Below, in pieces: positions 16,930-26,532 of a stretch of DNA of 48,805 bases (positions within the stretch are counted from its first letter, which is position 1; each line of letters opens with the position of its first letter). The position numbers and the translations under genes were made by a program. The DNA comes from Nostoc sp. LEGE 12450 (GTDB lineage Bacteria > Cyanobacteriota > Cyanobacteriia > Cyanobacteriales > Nostocaceae), in assembly GCF_015206895.1 (NCBI RefSeq), contig NZ_JADEXU010000048.1, forward strand, positions 1-48,805, read 5' to 3'. Below the pieces are notes generated by a model that did no database searches, was not told the DNA's origin, and was given only the letters and a program-made list of their open reading frames with translations.

Positions 16930-17505
16930 CTATTTTAATTCTGAATTTTTCACCTAAAATCTTTTTAGAAATATCTTGACAAATGATTAAATGAAGGTTA
17001 TTAACTTAAAGACCAAGTAAGTTGAAAACAGCCAAGTTTAGACCTAAGAAACAAAGAAAGCAAAACTCCGTCGTAACTGTTGTGAACTTGCTACGACGGA
17101 GAAAAGAAAAATTAAAACGCCAAGAGGGAACAGGCTAAATGCTTGCGTGACAAGGATAGGAAAAAGCAAAAATGAAGAAGTAAATTTACTTTTTGCCTTG
17201 TACATTTTACCTTTTACCTGCTCTCCCCCTTGACGTTTCCTACTGTGCTAGATGTGCAAAATATATAGTTTTTGCTTAAACAGAAATGTATTCTAAGGAT
17301 CATTTTTTATGTATTATCCTAATGAGTAAATACAAACAAGTCCTGAAAAAAGGCTAATTTGCGATTATTTGAGCGATCACTATGGAAATTTAAAGAAAAA
17401 ATAAATTAAAAATTAAATTTGGCGTGGTAAATATCCAGTTGTCATAACCAGTTGTCATAAAATTAGGTATTTATTCATGACTTGACCAGGAAAAATGGTT
17501 AATGA
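16930..17505. other. Intergenic region between ankyrin and phosphatase genes (convergent)
   Basis: No gene. It holds the 10-bp hairpin at 17066-17101 and a perfect 14-bp palindrome AAGTAAATTTACTT at 17178-17191 with GCAAA/TTTGC flanks. Both neighbouring genes point into it, so terminators are expected. Confidence 0.5.
17066..17101 (-). terminator. Inverted repeat, likely terminator for the PP2C gene
   Basis: CTCCGTCGTA (17066-17075) and TACGACGGAG (17092-17101) pair perfectly around a 16-nt loop. Read on the minus strand the hairpin is followed by TTTTGCTTTCTTT, which fits an intrinsic terminator for the leftward phosphatase gene about 400 bp upstream. On the plus strand it is followed by A-rich sequence. 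Confidence 0.5.
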
Positions 17506-18897
17506 CTATAAAATTTGCAGAACAACTAGTGTCATATCATCAGTGTTTTGCTTATCATCACCAATGAATTGCTGAACTTGGTCAAATAAATAATCTACAA
17601 TCTCCTCTGGCCCATTACAGTACTTGCAAGCCGTATTGAAGCCAGTGACAAAATTCTCTTCATCGAAGCGATCGCCACCAGCCGCCGCCGCATCGGTCAA
17701 GCCATCTGTATAGTAAATAATGGTATCCCCAGGCTCTAACTGTACCTGAGCATCTTCATATTGGCTGTTAGCATCCAAACCGATTAGCATTCCTAGAGTA
17801 TCTAAACGGCTGACAGTTTTCGTGGCTGCATGCCACCACAAGGGAGGATTGTGTGCCGCATTGCTATAAGACAGAATTCGACTGTGAGGATTATATTCTG
17901 AATAAAATAGTGTTACAAAACGGTGAGAATTTTCCAAATCCGCATACATCACTCTATTTAAGTTTTGCAGAATTTTTGCTGGGGAATTCCCATGTAGCAC
18001 TTCTCCCCTTAGCATTCCTCGCATCATCGTCATAATCAGCCCAGCAGGGACACCTTTGCCCATGACATCTCCAATAACCAAACCCCAGCGACCAGTTTCG
18101 GTGTCGCCTTTAGTCTTGGACCGAATTTTATTCTGATTGGTAGCAATAAAGTCGTAGTAGTCACCGCCGACACGATTTGCAGGTTTACAACGGGCCGCTA
18201 GGACTGCACCAGGTATTGTGGGACATTGACGTGGTAGAAGTCGCCGTTGAATTTCTGCACCAATTTCTAGTTCTTGGTCTAAGCGTTCTTTTTTTCTTAG
18301 TTCTACAGCTAGTTCATCGTTTTCGATCGCTACTGCGGTTTGGTCTGCCACTAACCTAACTAACTTTTGCCTAGTTTCTGTCCAACTATATTCTGGATCG
18401 CGGCTCAATACATAGAGCCATCCCCTTTCTGTATGCTTTACCAGAATCGCCGTACCAAAGATTTGCACCTCTGGCCCCAAATAGCGATGCATCTGGTCAT
18501 CTAAAATCCCCGTCGCATTCGCTAGAGGGGCAGTATTTGGCAAAAGCGTGATTTGACTGCTGGCTATTTCTAGCGCTTTGCGGATATTCTTACGCTGTCC
18601 ACTATCTTGCCAATGTAACTGTTCTAACCTGACTTGACCATTAGGTTTGTAGAGAAACAGGGCGCTGCCGTCTGCATCTGTCACTCTTGTTGCCATTAGC
18701 GGAATCAGTTCCAAAAACTGATTCAAATTATTGAAACTTCTCAGGGCAAATCCTAAAGAACTGAGCAAATCTTGAATTTTGTTCTGTTCCCGGTGCAACC
18801 TTGCCACGAGTTCTTTAAGTGCCACGACTGGGGTGACATCCGTCGCGGCACTACTATTGTTGTCAGTGGGTTGAGAGGGCAGTTGAGACACAGGCAC
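17506..18897 (-). CDS. GAF-domain PP2C (RsbU/SpoIIE-type) serine phosphatase
   Basis: A 463-aa protein. Residues about 30-200 form a GAF-like sensory domain; residues about 205-460 form a PP2C-type phosphatase (PP2C_SIG). Metal-binding motifs are GGDYYDF, VIGDVMGKGVPAGLIM, YTDGLTDA and NTDDMTLVVL. Such proteins usually dephosphorylate anti-sigma-factor antagonists in partner-switching pathways, but no partner gene is in the window. The start is a GTG (GTG CCT GTG). The gene follows ftsY on the same strand after a 1.4-kb gap. In some cyanobacteria a similar gene lies next to the nusB-ftsY pair, so linkage is probably ancestral. Confidence 0.88.
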   Translation of the reverse strand: MPVSQLPSQPTDNNSSAATDVTPVVALKELVARLHREQNKIQDLLSSLGFALRSFNNLNQFLELIPLMATRVTDADGSALFLYKPNGQVRLEQLHWQDSGQRKNIRKALEIASSQITLLPNTAPLANATGILDDQMHRYLGPEVQIFGTAILVKHTERGWLYVLSRDPEYSWTETRQKLVRLVADQTAVAIENDELAVELRKKERLDQELEIGAEIQRRLLPRQCPTIPGAVLAARCKPANRVGGDYYDFIATNQNKIRSKTKGDTETGRWGLVIGDVMGKGVPAGLIMTMMRGMLRGEVLHGNSPAKILQNLNRVMYADLENSHRFVTLFYSEYNPHSRILSYSNAAHNPPLWWHAATKTVSRLDTLGMLIGLDANSQYEDAQVQLEPGDTIIYYTDGLTDAAAAGGDRFDEENFVTGFNTACKYCNGPEEIVDYLFDQVQQFIGDDKQNTDDMTLVVLQIL

Positions 18898-19166
18898 AGG
18901 TTCTATTGCACTTTATATTGGCAGATTTTAGATTACTTATAAGCTTTTTGGCTTTCGCATTGCTAAACCATATTTAGACAAGACTTGTCACTTTAGCAAG
19001 AGTATAAAGACGTAACAGGCAACTTTTATCAGTATTTTATTTGCTTATTGTATTTTTGATGGAATCTTAGTCATTTAAAATCATGTATTTTTAGTCAAAA
19101 TCCAACCCGTAAAAATTACTATAGCTGTTCTCAATTGTATGGAATATAGACCTAACCCCGAGCCTT

Positions 19167-19195
19167 GTAGAGAGATGTGTGTACACTGTAGCCTT
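19167..19195. repeat. Dispersed 29-bp repeat, copy 1
   Basis: Starts GTAGAGAGATGTGTGTACAC and continues to GTAGCCTT. It differs by one base from the copy at 38805-38833, in the same orientation. It contains the palindrome GTGTACAC. Confidence 0.75.
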
Positions 19196-19704
19196 TTCAA
19201 AGAAAGATCAAAGTGTATTGCATCAAAACGAGAAGCGCTATAGTTTTGGTGATAGTTCAGAAAGCTTTTCCTTTTTTCATAACTTAATTCCCAAAGCATA
19301 TCTCTAAAGCCAGAAAAATACTTTATTCAAAGAATAATTTATAACCCTTTCAGAGTAATTGTTTGGGTATAGGCAACTAGGAAATTAGAAGTATTTTGAC
19401 TGAAAACCTCTATAAGGGCTCAAATCGAGCTTAGTTTGCTAAAAACATACTTACATTCATTCCTAAAGCTGAGAATATGTAAATTAAGTCTTTAAATACT
19501 TAATCTGTATACCATAATTACCGTGATAATCGCCAAGGATGACACTAAATCTACAAAAAATCTCCTCCCAAAACTTTAAGTCAAAAGCCAGAAACAATGT
19601 TGTCGTTTTATCATCAGAATTCAAATCTCTCGATTTACTTCAAAAATATTTGTAGATTCTTTCGCAAGTAGGAGCTGAAAATACACCTGGGAGTGTTGAA
19701 ACAG

Positions 19705-20044
19705 CTTACTTACACTAATTCGCTTTTTGAGTCCACAGTGGACGATTTTCCGAATTTCTGATGGTCGGAAGCCGTCTTTTTGGCAAGCATTGGGCAAACA
19801 GCTGAAGCTCGTACTCCAACTTTTAAGTAAGTTACGTGCAGCGTGCAGTTCTCCCGACTCGCTAATGCAGTCGCTTCAAACTTGCTTCTCCGACAACAGT
19901 ACAAGTTGTCATAGCCAATATGAGTTAACTGCGGAGGGAAAATACCGCAGTGCTTGACTCACCCGCGTTTGCTCTCTAATGTACTTCTCACCCCTCAGAC
20001 TGCTGTCCATCCCACACCACAATAGTTGTATTTGTGGAGGTGAG
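19705..20044. ncRNA. Candidate structured RNA region (strand unknown)
   Basis: Seven inverted repeats fall within 340 bp. They are CTTACTTA (19705-19712) with TAAGTAAG (19824-19831); GTCCACAGTGGAC (19731-19743); TTCCGA/TCGGAA (19748-19770); GACAAC/GTTGTC (19892-19910); GAGTTAA-CTGCGG with CCGCAG-TTGACTC (19922-19960); CTCACC/GGTGAG (19987-20044) enclosing CCACAA/TTGTGG (20017-20037). The density, the nested pairs and the higher GC than the surroundings suggest a folded RNA. It does not match tmRNA, RNase P RNA or SRP RNA signatures that I can recall. A decayed repeat is the alternative. Confidence 0.3.
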
Positions 20045-20329
20045 TATCTTGTCTACCCTTTAAGTTTCTACAAAATGTAAGTTTACGGGCTTTTGTGTGT
20101 AGTAACTAAATGTCTTGCTACTCCACTTCAAAAGCCCTTAAAGGGGTGAAAAAGGTCATTAGCTTGAAATTTTAGCAAAAGTCACCCATTTATTGTGACA
20201 AATTTATGATTTTAGAATTTTAACTGTTTCTAGTTAGTTCAAGTGATAATACCAGATTCAGTAATCCCTAAATTTATCAGTTTGTCAAGAAAGTTTGTCA
20301 AGAAAAATTTTTAACTCCCAATTTTTCAA

Positions 20330-21973
20330 TTAGCTACTCAAGAGAGCTTCGACAAACTCATAGCTCGAAAAGGGACGTAGGTCTTCAATTCCTTCACCAG
20401 CACCAATAAAGCGAATCGGTAAACCTAGCTGTTGAACAACGGCAAGGGCAACGCCGCCTTTAGCAGTGCCATCTAGTTTGGTTAAGACAACACCACTCAG
20501 TTGGGCAGCTTGGGAGAAAACTTCAGCTTGTCGTAGTCCATTTTGACCTAAAGTTGCATCTAGAACTAACAGCGATTCTACTTTGGCATTTGGAGCTTTT
20601 TTGTCGATAATTCGCCGGATTTTACCGAGTTCGTCCATTAAGTTTTTCTTGTTTTGTAGTCGCCCAGCAGTGTCTACCAGAAGTAATTCTGTTTGCCGCG
20701 ATTGGGCAGCTGCGATCGCATCAAATACAACTGCTGCTGGATCTGTATTTTTTCCAGGATTGGCAATTACTTCTACACCACTTCTACTACCCCAAACCTT
20801 TACCTGTTCCACGGCGGCGGCGCGGAAGGTGTCTGCTGCCCCAATCAAGCATTTATAGCCAGATTTTTGTCCTAAATGGGCAATTTTGCCAATGGTGGTG
20901 GTTTTTCCGGCACCATTCACCCCAGTGATTAACCAAATATTCAAAGTTTCTTTTTCTGGGGTAAAGCTAGTTTTGTGCGATGCTTTGCTTGGTGCATCCA
21001 GCATATCCCGAAGAATTTTTTTCAGATAAGCGATCGCTTCTTCCGGTGCAGTAACTTCTTCTCGAAGTTTTGTCTGTAGCGCATTGATAATAAAGTCTGT
21101 CGCCTCTACACCCACATCGGCTTGCAGGAGTAATGCTTCAATTTCCGTCACAGCAGCTTGGTTAAGCGGCCCTTGACCAACGATCGCCTTCAGTTGGTTG
21201 AGAATACTCCGGCGAGTTTTGTCTAACCCTTGCCGGAGCTTTTTCAGCCAGGTTATTTCTTCAATAGAAACGTCTTCTGGATTTCTACCTTGAGCTGCTA
21301 AAACTTTCGCTGACCAGACAAACCCATCATCAAATACCAGTCCGGGAATTTCCTCTCCTATCTCTGAGGTTGCAGCTACTGGCTGTAATACCTCCGGTTC
21401 TGGAACTTCAATGGCGGTAGCTATTAGTTGATCCAGTTTTGCTTGCCGTTCTGCTGCCGCCCGTTCTAAGAAAGATAAATTAGCTGGTGCTGTTGGCTGC
21501 GTTGCCTCTGGCGTGGGGGTTTGTTCAATTTCGTTTGTGGTTATTTCTGAGCTTTCGACATCGGGCTCTTCAGCAATTGCAACTACTAAGGAATCTTCTG
21601 TATTTTCTTCTTCAGTAGCAGTTTGGATAATTTCCGGCTGTGCTGTTTCTAGGGTTGTACTAACAGGTTCCTCAGTTAGTTCTGATTCAGCGATTTCCGC
21701 AATTGCCGTTTCTACAGTTTCAGGTTCTGCTGAGGCATTTTCTGAATCAGGCTGGGTTTCTACTACCTCAACCTGTTGTTTTTGCTGAATATTTTTGTAA
21801 GCAGCTTTAGCAAACGCCAACAAGTCTGCCGTTGTGTCTGGTGCAGTTTCAGCAGTTGAGGTTTCGGCTGGCTCTGGTTGGGGTTCTTGTGCAGGAGTAG
21901 TTTCTTCCTGTTTTTTATCAGAGGGAGTCTCAGAGGAATCGTTATATTGACGGCGGAACCAATTAAAAACCAT
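20330..21973 (-). CDS. ftsY: Signal recognition particle receptor FtsY
   Basis: The SRP receptor GTPase docks ribosome-SRP complexes at the membrane. The 547-aa protein has a long acidic, low-complexity A domain (residues about 1-200, rich in Glu, Thr and Pro), then the N domain (helical bundle) and the G domain. G-domain motifs are GVNGAGKTTT at about 345-356, DTFRAAA, LLVDTAGR and TKLDGTAKGG. The family is certain. It is downstream of nusB and the DUF502 gene on the same strand, with a 260-bp gap to nusB, so it may have its own promoter. Confidence 0.96.
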   Translation of the reverse strand: MVFNWFRRQYNDSSETPSDKKQEETTPAQEPQPEPAETSTAETAPDTTADLLAFAKAAYKNIQQKQQVEVVETQPDSENASAEPETVETAIAEIAESELTEEPVSTTLETAQPEIIQTATEEENTEDSLVVAIAEEPDVESSEITTNEIEQTPTPEATQPTAPANLSFLERAAAERQAKLDQLIATAIEVPEPEVLQPVAATSEIGEEIPGLVFDDGFVWSAKVLAAQGRNPEDVSIEEITWLKKLRQGLDKTRRSILNQLKAIVGQGPLNQAAVTEIEALLLQADVGVEATDFIINALQTKLREEVTAPEEAIAYLKKILRDMLDAPSKASHKTSFTPEKETLNIWLITGVNGAGKTTTIGKIAHLGQKSGYKCLIGAADTFRAAAVEQVKVWGSRSGVEVIANPGKNTDPAAVVFDAIAAAQSRQTELLLVDTAGRLQNKKNLMDELGKIRRIIDKKAPNAKVESLLVLDATLGQNGLRQAEVFSQAAQLSGVVLTKLDGTAKGGVALAVVQQLGLPIRFIGAGEGIEDLRPFSSYEFVEALLSS

Positions 21974-22089
21974 TGCAGCAGTACTAGTTATATGAGTTAT
22001 AAGTTATAAGTTATGAGTTTAATTTAACTTTGCACTTTTTCTTGGGGTGAAAACTTCCCGGTTATCCTCACCTTTGATAGCTAGTTTAA

Positions 22090-22202
22090 GGAGAATCAGT
22101 TTCCTTCGGTTCGCGCAGCGTCTCCCCTTCTTCCAAAAGAGAGCTAGCGCCAAGGTAAAAGTTTCGCTCGGAGGAAGCCGCAGAAGCGGCTACAGGCTTT
22201 TC
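22090..22202. repeat. Nostoc extragenic repeat with CGCAGCGTCTCC motif
   Basis: The gap between nusB and ftsY carries TTCGGTTCGCGCAGCGTCTC followed by GAGGAAGCCGCAGAAGCGGC, where GCCGC and GCGGC form a small hairpin. This looks like the dispersed GAGACGCTGCGCGAA-type palindromic repeat seen in Nostoc genomes. No gene is visible. Confidence 0.45.
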
Positions 22203-22233
22203 TCCATAGCAGTATATGAATTAGGCAGTCTTA

Positions 22234-22875
22234 CTATGCTGTTTTTTTCTGCTCAGTGACTCGGCGCAAAACACCATTAATAAATCGATGACCGTCGTCT
22301 CCACTGTAGCGTTTGGCTAGCTCCACAGCTTCGTTGATGGCGATACTATCTGGAACTCCTAAGAATTTCATTTCTGCCACAGCGATTTGCAGGATATCGC
22401 GGTCAAGTTGGGCGAGGCGAGTTACTTGCCAATCCACTAAGGCAGTAGAAAGGAGTTCATCTATAATGTGTCGATTTTCGTTGACAGTAATCACAAGCTC
22501 TTTAGCGTAATTACGGACTCCCTTATCCTGATTAGCTAGTTGAATCAATTCGGGGAAATCAACTGCCGTACCCAATTGATTGATTGCTGTCTGGGTACAG
22601 GCGATCGCTTCTTGAAGCATTGTTCTGGCAGAATTGAGGTCGGAAGCGCGAGTTTGGCTACTCAAAAGGCGATCGTTACTGCGTTGCAGTTCACCTGCGG
22701 CATTATTGAGGGTATCTTGCACTTCTGAGGTCAGGGTGCGTACTGCTCCTAGCACCAATTTGGATACTAGCTGATCGTCTAGTAGTGTATCTAATTTTTT
22801 TGGGTTGACTGGCAATTGGCTAAGGCTTAAAAGCGCCAATTCACGAGCAATTTGCTGGGGTTTACGAGGTTGCAT
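22234..22875 (-). CDS. nusB: Transcription antitermination factor NusB
   Basis: NusB binds boxA RNA with NusE (S10) to prevent premature termination of rRNA transcription. The C-terminal about 130 residues carry the all-helical NusB fold with the family signature [24 protein letters not shown] (shown here in part) and FINGVLRRV at the end. At 213 aa it is longer than the bacterial norm (about 140) through an N-terminal extension, as in other cyanobacteria. The start is ATG at 22875. It lies 122 bp downstream of the DUF502 gene. Confidence 0.93.
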   Translation of the reverse strand: MQPRKPQQIARELALLSLSQLPVNPKKLDTLLDDQLVSKLVLGAVRTLTSEVQDTLNNAAGELQRSNDRLLSSQTRASDLNSARTMLQEAIACTQTAINQLGTAVDFPELIQLANQDKGVRNYAKELVITVNENRHIIDELLSTALVDWQVTRLAQLDRDILQIAVAEMKFLGVPDSIAINEAVELAKRYSGDDGHRFINGVLRRVTEQKKTA

Positions 22876-22997
22876 AAAAGTCAGGGGTGATTGTGCGAGA
22901 ACTGATTAACTAGGCGGGGCAAACTTACAAGTCTATCAATTTTGGCACAGTCAAACAACAACATTACGCATTTGCTTGTGACTTTGCCGCATTGATT

Positions 22998-23762
22998 TTA
23001 AGTTTCTTCAACGGAAATAACCTGCCGATTGGCTTCGTCGTGTTTCACTTCCAGATTAGACTCTTTGGGGAAAACCAAAGGCGTGTTAGGGGCGACAATG
23101 CCACCTGATACAACTATTTTAAAAGCGTCTTCAATGGACATGGAGAGGTTCACCACCTCGTCTTCAGGAACTACTGCGTACCATCCGGTAGTTGGATTTG
23201 GGGTGGTGGGGATAAAAACACTTAGGACGGGGCGGGACATCTGGGCTTGGATATCACTGCTGATTGCACCAGTGACAAAGGCGATCGCCCAAATGCCTCG
23301 GCGGGGATACTCTACCAAAATTACCCGGCGAAATTTGCCATTAGAATCTTTTAGTATTGTTTCTAAAAGCTGTTTGAGGGTTTTGTATACCTGCCCAGCT
23401 AAGGGAATTGCCTGTAATAATCGCTCACCAAAATCTAACAGCCACCGCCCTGCAATATTGCGAGCCATCAGACCCATCAATAAGATACATAGTAGTGGCA
23501 CAGCTAATCCTACTAATAAATTCAGTAAATTTACTACAATTGGATTTAACCCATCAAAAGGATTCAGTTGTTTGGGAATTTGCGTGAGGAAATTGATTAC
23601 CCAATTAGCAATGGTAATTGTCAGCCAGATAGTGGTTGCGAGGGGAATTACTACCAACAAACCAGCAATCAGGTCGTTTTTTAAGTCCTGTTTTAGGCGA
23701 TCGATTACCAAGCCCCGATTCTCCTGTTTTAAGCTAGAGGAACTTTTGTTATTGGTATCCAT
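22998..23762 (-). CDS. DUF502 family membrane protein
   Basis: A 254-aa protein with two membrane segments (about LIAGLLVVIPLATTIWLTI and LLVGLAVPLLCILLMGLMA), followed by the family core GERLLQAIPLAGQVYKTLKQ, RRVILVEYPRRGIWAIAFVTG and VFIPTTPNPTTGW. DUF502 proteins are widespread, plant homologues being the COV family, and are uncharacterised biochemically. The ATG at 23762 is preferred; the frame is open to a TTG at 23828, giving a 276-aa product with an unconserved N-terminus. It heads the leftward run DUF502-nusB-ftsY. Confidence 0.85.
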   Translation of the reverse strand: MDTNNKSSSSLKQENRGLVIDRLKQDLKNDLIAGLLVVIPLATTIWLTITIANWVINFLTQIPKQLNPFDGLNPIVVNLLNLLVGLAVPLLCILLMGLMARNIAGRWLLDFGERLLQAIPLAGQVYKTLKQLLETILKDSNGKFRRVILVEYPRRGIWAIAFVTGAISSDIQAQMSRPVLSVFIPTTPNPTTGWYAVVPEDEVVNLSMSIEDAFKIVVSGGIVAPNTPLVFPKESNLEVKHDEANRQVISVEET

Positions 23763-23938
23763 ACCAGCAAATTCGTCAAATAGCAAAGGCTTTACTTGAA
23801 GCAACTTCTGCCGCAAGTAACTATCCAAAATGCTAGCAGCTTGGCTACTACAGCAAGAATACGTACTTGTTGCTGTAAATCAGCTATTTTCCTACAAGCA
23901 TAGACATAGATATAAACCAATCCGATGGCGGCTGGTTA

Positions 23939-23953
23939 TTCTCAGAGGATGTT
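23939..23953 (+). repeat. Solo element end matching the MITE-like ends
   Basis: TTCTCAGAGGATGTT is identical over 15 bp to the right end of the element at 10621-10829 (read inward). No second end is visible nearby, so this is either a remnant or a short solo end. Confidence 0.4.
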
Positions 23954-24174
23954 ACTTTTCCTTGTAAGACTTGTAAATGATTGTTGCAAGTCATGAGGTA
24001 TTACTAATCTATCGCGCTCAATCAAAAGCTGCTCATGATTGTGAAAGTACCACATGGTAAACCGAGGAGTTATTTTATAGGGTCAGCCACTTTTAAGCGG
24101 GAGCGCTTTTTATGAAAATGGTCTGTTAAAGATATTAATTTATTATGGTGGTTTTGTTTAAATGTAAAACACGG

Positions 24175-24204
24175 TAGGGTAGCACAGCTAGCTGTGCTAC
24201 CCTA
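24175..24204 (-). terminator. 30-bp perfect palindrome, probable hpsK terminator
   Basis: The arms meet at the centre: the left half TAGGGTAGCACAGCT is followed by its exact reverse complement. As RNA it gives a 13-bp stem with a 4-nt CUAG loop. It lies about 90 bp after the hpsK stop. Read on the minus strand, it is followed by CCGTGTTTTACATTT. Termination of the hps transcript is the likely role. A dispersed Nostoc palindrome or a DNA-binding site is also possible. Confidence 0.55.
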
Positions 24205-24292
24205 TTCATCAAAATTCTGATTTTGCGATCGGGCGGGTAGGTGATCGCTGTATGTTGATTTTATCGGGAATCCTTCTAATCTCCAGTCCCCT

Positions 24293-25201
24293 TTACACCA
24301 CATCAGCCTGTGTAGTTTCCGAATCTGCACACTGTATCTGTTGTGGACTCTCTTTTGCCAAAATTGCTGTTACGTCTAAATTAGGTTTTGGTAGATACTT
24401 CATTTCCCAAACTTTGAGCAAAATTAAGTATTCGTAGAATGCCTGCAATGTACACCAAGCAAGTCCGGCGTGTCCGTCTAAACATCCGCCTAACATAAAA
24501 TACATATATAGAAAGCGTAGCAATGGTCTAGCAGGTAAACGCAAAGACAAATCTTTCAAGGCGCGGCGTTTTTCGACTTCCGATTTACCAAAGAATAAAT
24601 CTTGCCAGTTGACCTTTCCCTGTTCTAGCTGATACAGCGTTTCTTGAGCTTCATCTGTAGAATAGCGGTTATGCTTATCAATCCAACGGCTCAAACCTTT
24701 GCTACAAGTGTAGTGGGGATATGTTTCTTTTAAAAAGCTGGTTGCACCGTCACAAACTTCCCGCTCAGTATGACCATAGTCTGTAAACCACACTTTACCG
24801 TGGCGGAAGAGACGCATTTGGTAACGGGGATACTGTGTGCTGTAGCGAATCCAACGATTCATGAACATGACACGTTCAGCCACGTAGTAACCGATGTAAT
24901 CAAGATTTTGACTTGCCTTTTCGCATTCCGCGAACAGTTCTGGTGTCATCCGCTCATCAGCTTCGAGAATATAAACCCATTCGTGCTTGGGGAGGATAGA
25001 CTCTAACATCCAGGTGCGTTGGCGGCCGTGGCTTTCAAAAGCGTGTTGGACAACACGGATGGGATAGCTACTGGCAATTTCCACAGTGCGATCGCTACTG
25101 CATGAATCCACAACAATAATGTCATCCGATAGCATCGCTGATTCGATACAAGCAGCAATATCTAGTTCTTCGTTATATGTCAGTATGTAAATTGAGAACA
25201 T
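24293..25201 (-). CDS. hpsK: Glycosyltransferase family 2 protein, HpsK-like
   Basis: A 302-aa GT-A fold glycosyltransferase: FSIYILTYNEELDI at the N-terminus binds the nucleotide, DDIIVVDSCSSDRT follows, and ILEADERM carries the metal-binding acidic motif. The middle aromatic-rich part resembles LPS core/polysaccharide GT2 enzymes of the WaaE type. It has a hydrophobic stretch near residues 225-250 (LLRFLYMYFMLGG) and probably works at the inner face of the membrane. It is last in the 11-gene locus that matches hpsA-K in order and content. The letter assignment rests on gene order. Confidence 0.8.
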   Translation of the reverse strand: MFSIYILTYNEELDIAACIESAMLSDDIIVVDSCSSDRTVEIASSYPIRVVQHAFESHGRQRTWMLESILPKHEWVYILEADERMTPELFAECEKASQNLDYIGYYVAERVMFMNRWIRYSTQYPRYQMRLFRHGKVWFTDYGHTEREVCDGATSFLKETYPHYTCSKGLSRWIDKHNRYSTDEAQETLYQLEQGKVNWQDLFFGKSEVEKRRALKDLSLRLPARPLLRFLYMYFMLGGCLDGHAGLAWCTLQAFYEYLILLKVWEMKYLPKPNLDVTAILAKESPQQIQCADSETTQADVV

Positions 25202-25325
25202 TACTCAAGTTTTATAGCGATTTTACTCAGTGATAATTGCCTTTTTATTTTTATTAGCTATTAGGCGCATGGCAGTATAAACCGAACAATTTTTGTATAA
25301 GTCTTACTGCCATGCCAATAGTGGA

Positions 25326-26168
25326 TTAACGGGCGGTAGCTCTAGGTTTACCACCTTGTACAGCACCCATACCTTTTAAGCCAGTCCAGCCGATGATAAT
25401 GTAACCAATGGATAACAACAAACTGCTAATCCCAATCCGCAGTCCAGACTTCCAAGCAGTATCTTTAGCTTGTTGTTCTGCTTCTTCTCTGCGTTGGCGA
25501 ACTTGGCTCAGTTGTTGAGTTCGCAGTGTCTGAATATCTGTTTGTTGTTCGATAGCTTTGTCAAGTGCTTGGGGATCTGTTTTAGCCTTCTTCAGTAACT
25601 CTTTGATATTTGGGGGAATTTGAGAGCTTTCAAGCGCTTGCTTATATTTTTGATCGTCTTTGAGGATTTCACTAAACTGAGCTTTGGTTTGGGTTCGCAG
25701 TTGATCTAATTGGGCTTTTCCTTGCTCAGTATTCAGTTGTGCTTGTAATTGCGATAAGCGAGTGTTGAGTTGAGCTTCTGCCTGATCTGCTTCTTGGGTG
25801 ATTCGATTGAGTGTTTGAGTCTTAGCTTGATTAACGTTATTGAGGTGCAGGGGAAAAATCAGCAAGAACATCAACCCTAAAATACTTGAGAGAATCACGG
25901 CGGGAAATCTTAAATCGATCCCTTGGGGGCGATCGCTTCCTGCATCAGCGTTTTCAATCCAATAGGCAGCAAACAGCAGCCCCAGCCCCACTAGAGGAAC
26001 AATTCCTCGATCGACTAGTGCTGTTGCCAAGTTGATTTGCCATACCCGATCAGTTGGTTGAAAGGGTAACAATAGAATCAAAAAGTCCACAAAAAAGGAC
26101 AAAATGCAGATTATTCCAACTACCTTAACGGTGAGGGCAGTACTCACGGAAGTAAAACGGTTAACCAT
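25326..26168 (-). CDS. hpsJ: HpsJ-like coiled-coil membrane protein
   Basis: A 280-aa protein with three N-terminal membrane segments (about residues 12-35, 55-68 and 87-105), a long glutamine-rich coiled coil (about 112-235) and a last membrane helix (about 245-265). No enzyme motif is present. It fits a structural or scaffolding part of the polysaccharide secretion apparatus; the coiled coil probably faces the periplasm or cytoplasm as one block. It lies 124 bp upstream of hpsK. The name is based on synteny with the Nostoc hps locus. Confidence 0.78.
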   Translation of the reverse strand: MVNRFTSVSTALTVKVVGIICILSFFVDFLILLLPFQPTDRVWQINLATALVDRGIVPLVGLGLLFAAYWIENADAGSDRPQGIDLRFPAVILSSILGLMFLLIFPLHLNNVNQAKTQTLNRITQEADQAEAQLNTRLSQLQAQLNTEQGKAQLDQLRTQTKAQFSEILKDDQKYKQALESSQIPPNIKELLKKAKTDPQALDKAIEQQTDIQTLRTQQLSQVRQRREEAEQQAKDTAWKSGLRIGISSLLLSIGYIIIGWTGLKGMGAVQGGKPRATAR

Positions 26169-26532
26169 AGTTTTTCAAACTGGCGGTGAATACGAGTGAT
26201 TTTCATATTTCAAGTTACTTGAATATTGTGCCCATGACCGTGACTGTTGTGTAGAAATACAAAGCAGATTCAATATTGCTAAAGGCTATCTACCTCTTGG
26301 TTTTCAACTAGGCCAGAGTAACATTTGTTATGTACAGTGTCTTCAGGAAATTCGTGGTATTTTAGAATTCAAGTATAAACCGTAACGTAGTAAAAGACTC
26401 ATTAATTACCCGATTTTTCTTGTTTTCAGTTCTCAATCACTTGCAAAATAGGCATTTTGTAGGGGCGCATATCTGTGCGCCCCTTGTGGGTTGTGCATCC
26501 ATATAAAAATTACTATATTTCCTTTATCTCCC
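26169..26532. other. 364-bp gap inside the hps locus (hpsI to hpsJ)
   Basis: No gene. It contains the hairpin AGGGGCGCA/TGCGCCCCT (26461-26469 with 26476-26484, loop TATCTG), which lies about 50 bp past hpsI. It may end or attenuate the upstream transcript, so hpsJ-hpsK could have their own promoter in the rest of the gap. Confidence 0.5.
26461..26484 (-). terminator. 9-bp GC-rich hairpin after hpsI
   Basis: The perfect arms AGGGGCGCA and TGCGCCCCT enclose a 6-nt loop. The GGGGCGCA motif is a common Nostoc extragenic palindrome. No long T run follows on the minus strand (TACAAAATGCC), so termination is uncertain. Confidence 0.4.

Larger units (their letters stand above)
18898..20329. other. 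1.4-kb gene-free interval between ftsY and the PP2C gene
   Basis: No convincing protein gene; the short ORFs have no recognisable motifs. The right part (19705-20044) is richer in GC and full of hairpins and is listed separately. The left part holds a 29-bp sequence at 19167-19195 that recurs at 38805-38833. The phosphatase promoter should lie within the first few hundred bases after 18898. Confidence 0.5.
23763..24292. other. Intergenic region upstream of the DUF502 gene
   Basis: No gene. It contains a 15-bp match to the end of the 209-bp element (23939-23953) and the 30-bp palindrome at 24175-24204. The DUF502-nusB-ftsY promoter should lie in the left part. Confidence 0.5.

Noticed and set aside
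19710..19957. Overlapping short ORFs on both strands in the structured gap
   Set aside because: They are 64 and 76 aa long with no recognisable motifs, and both cross the hairpin cluster.
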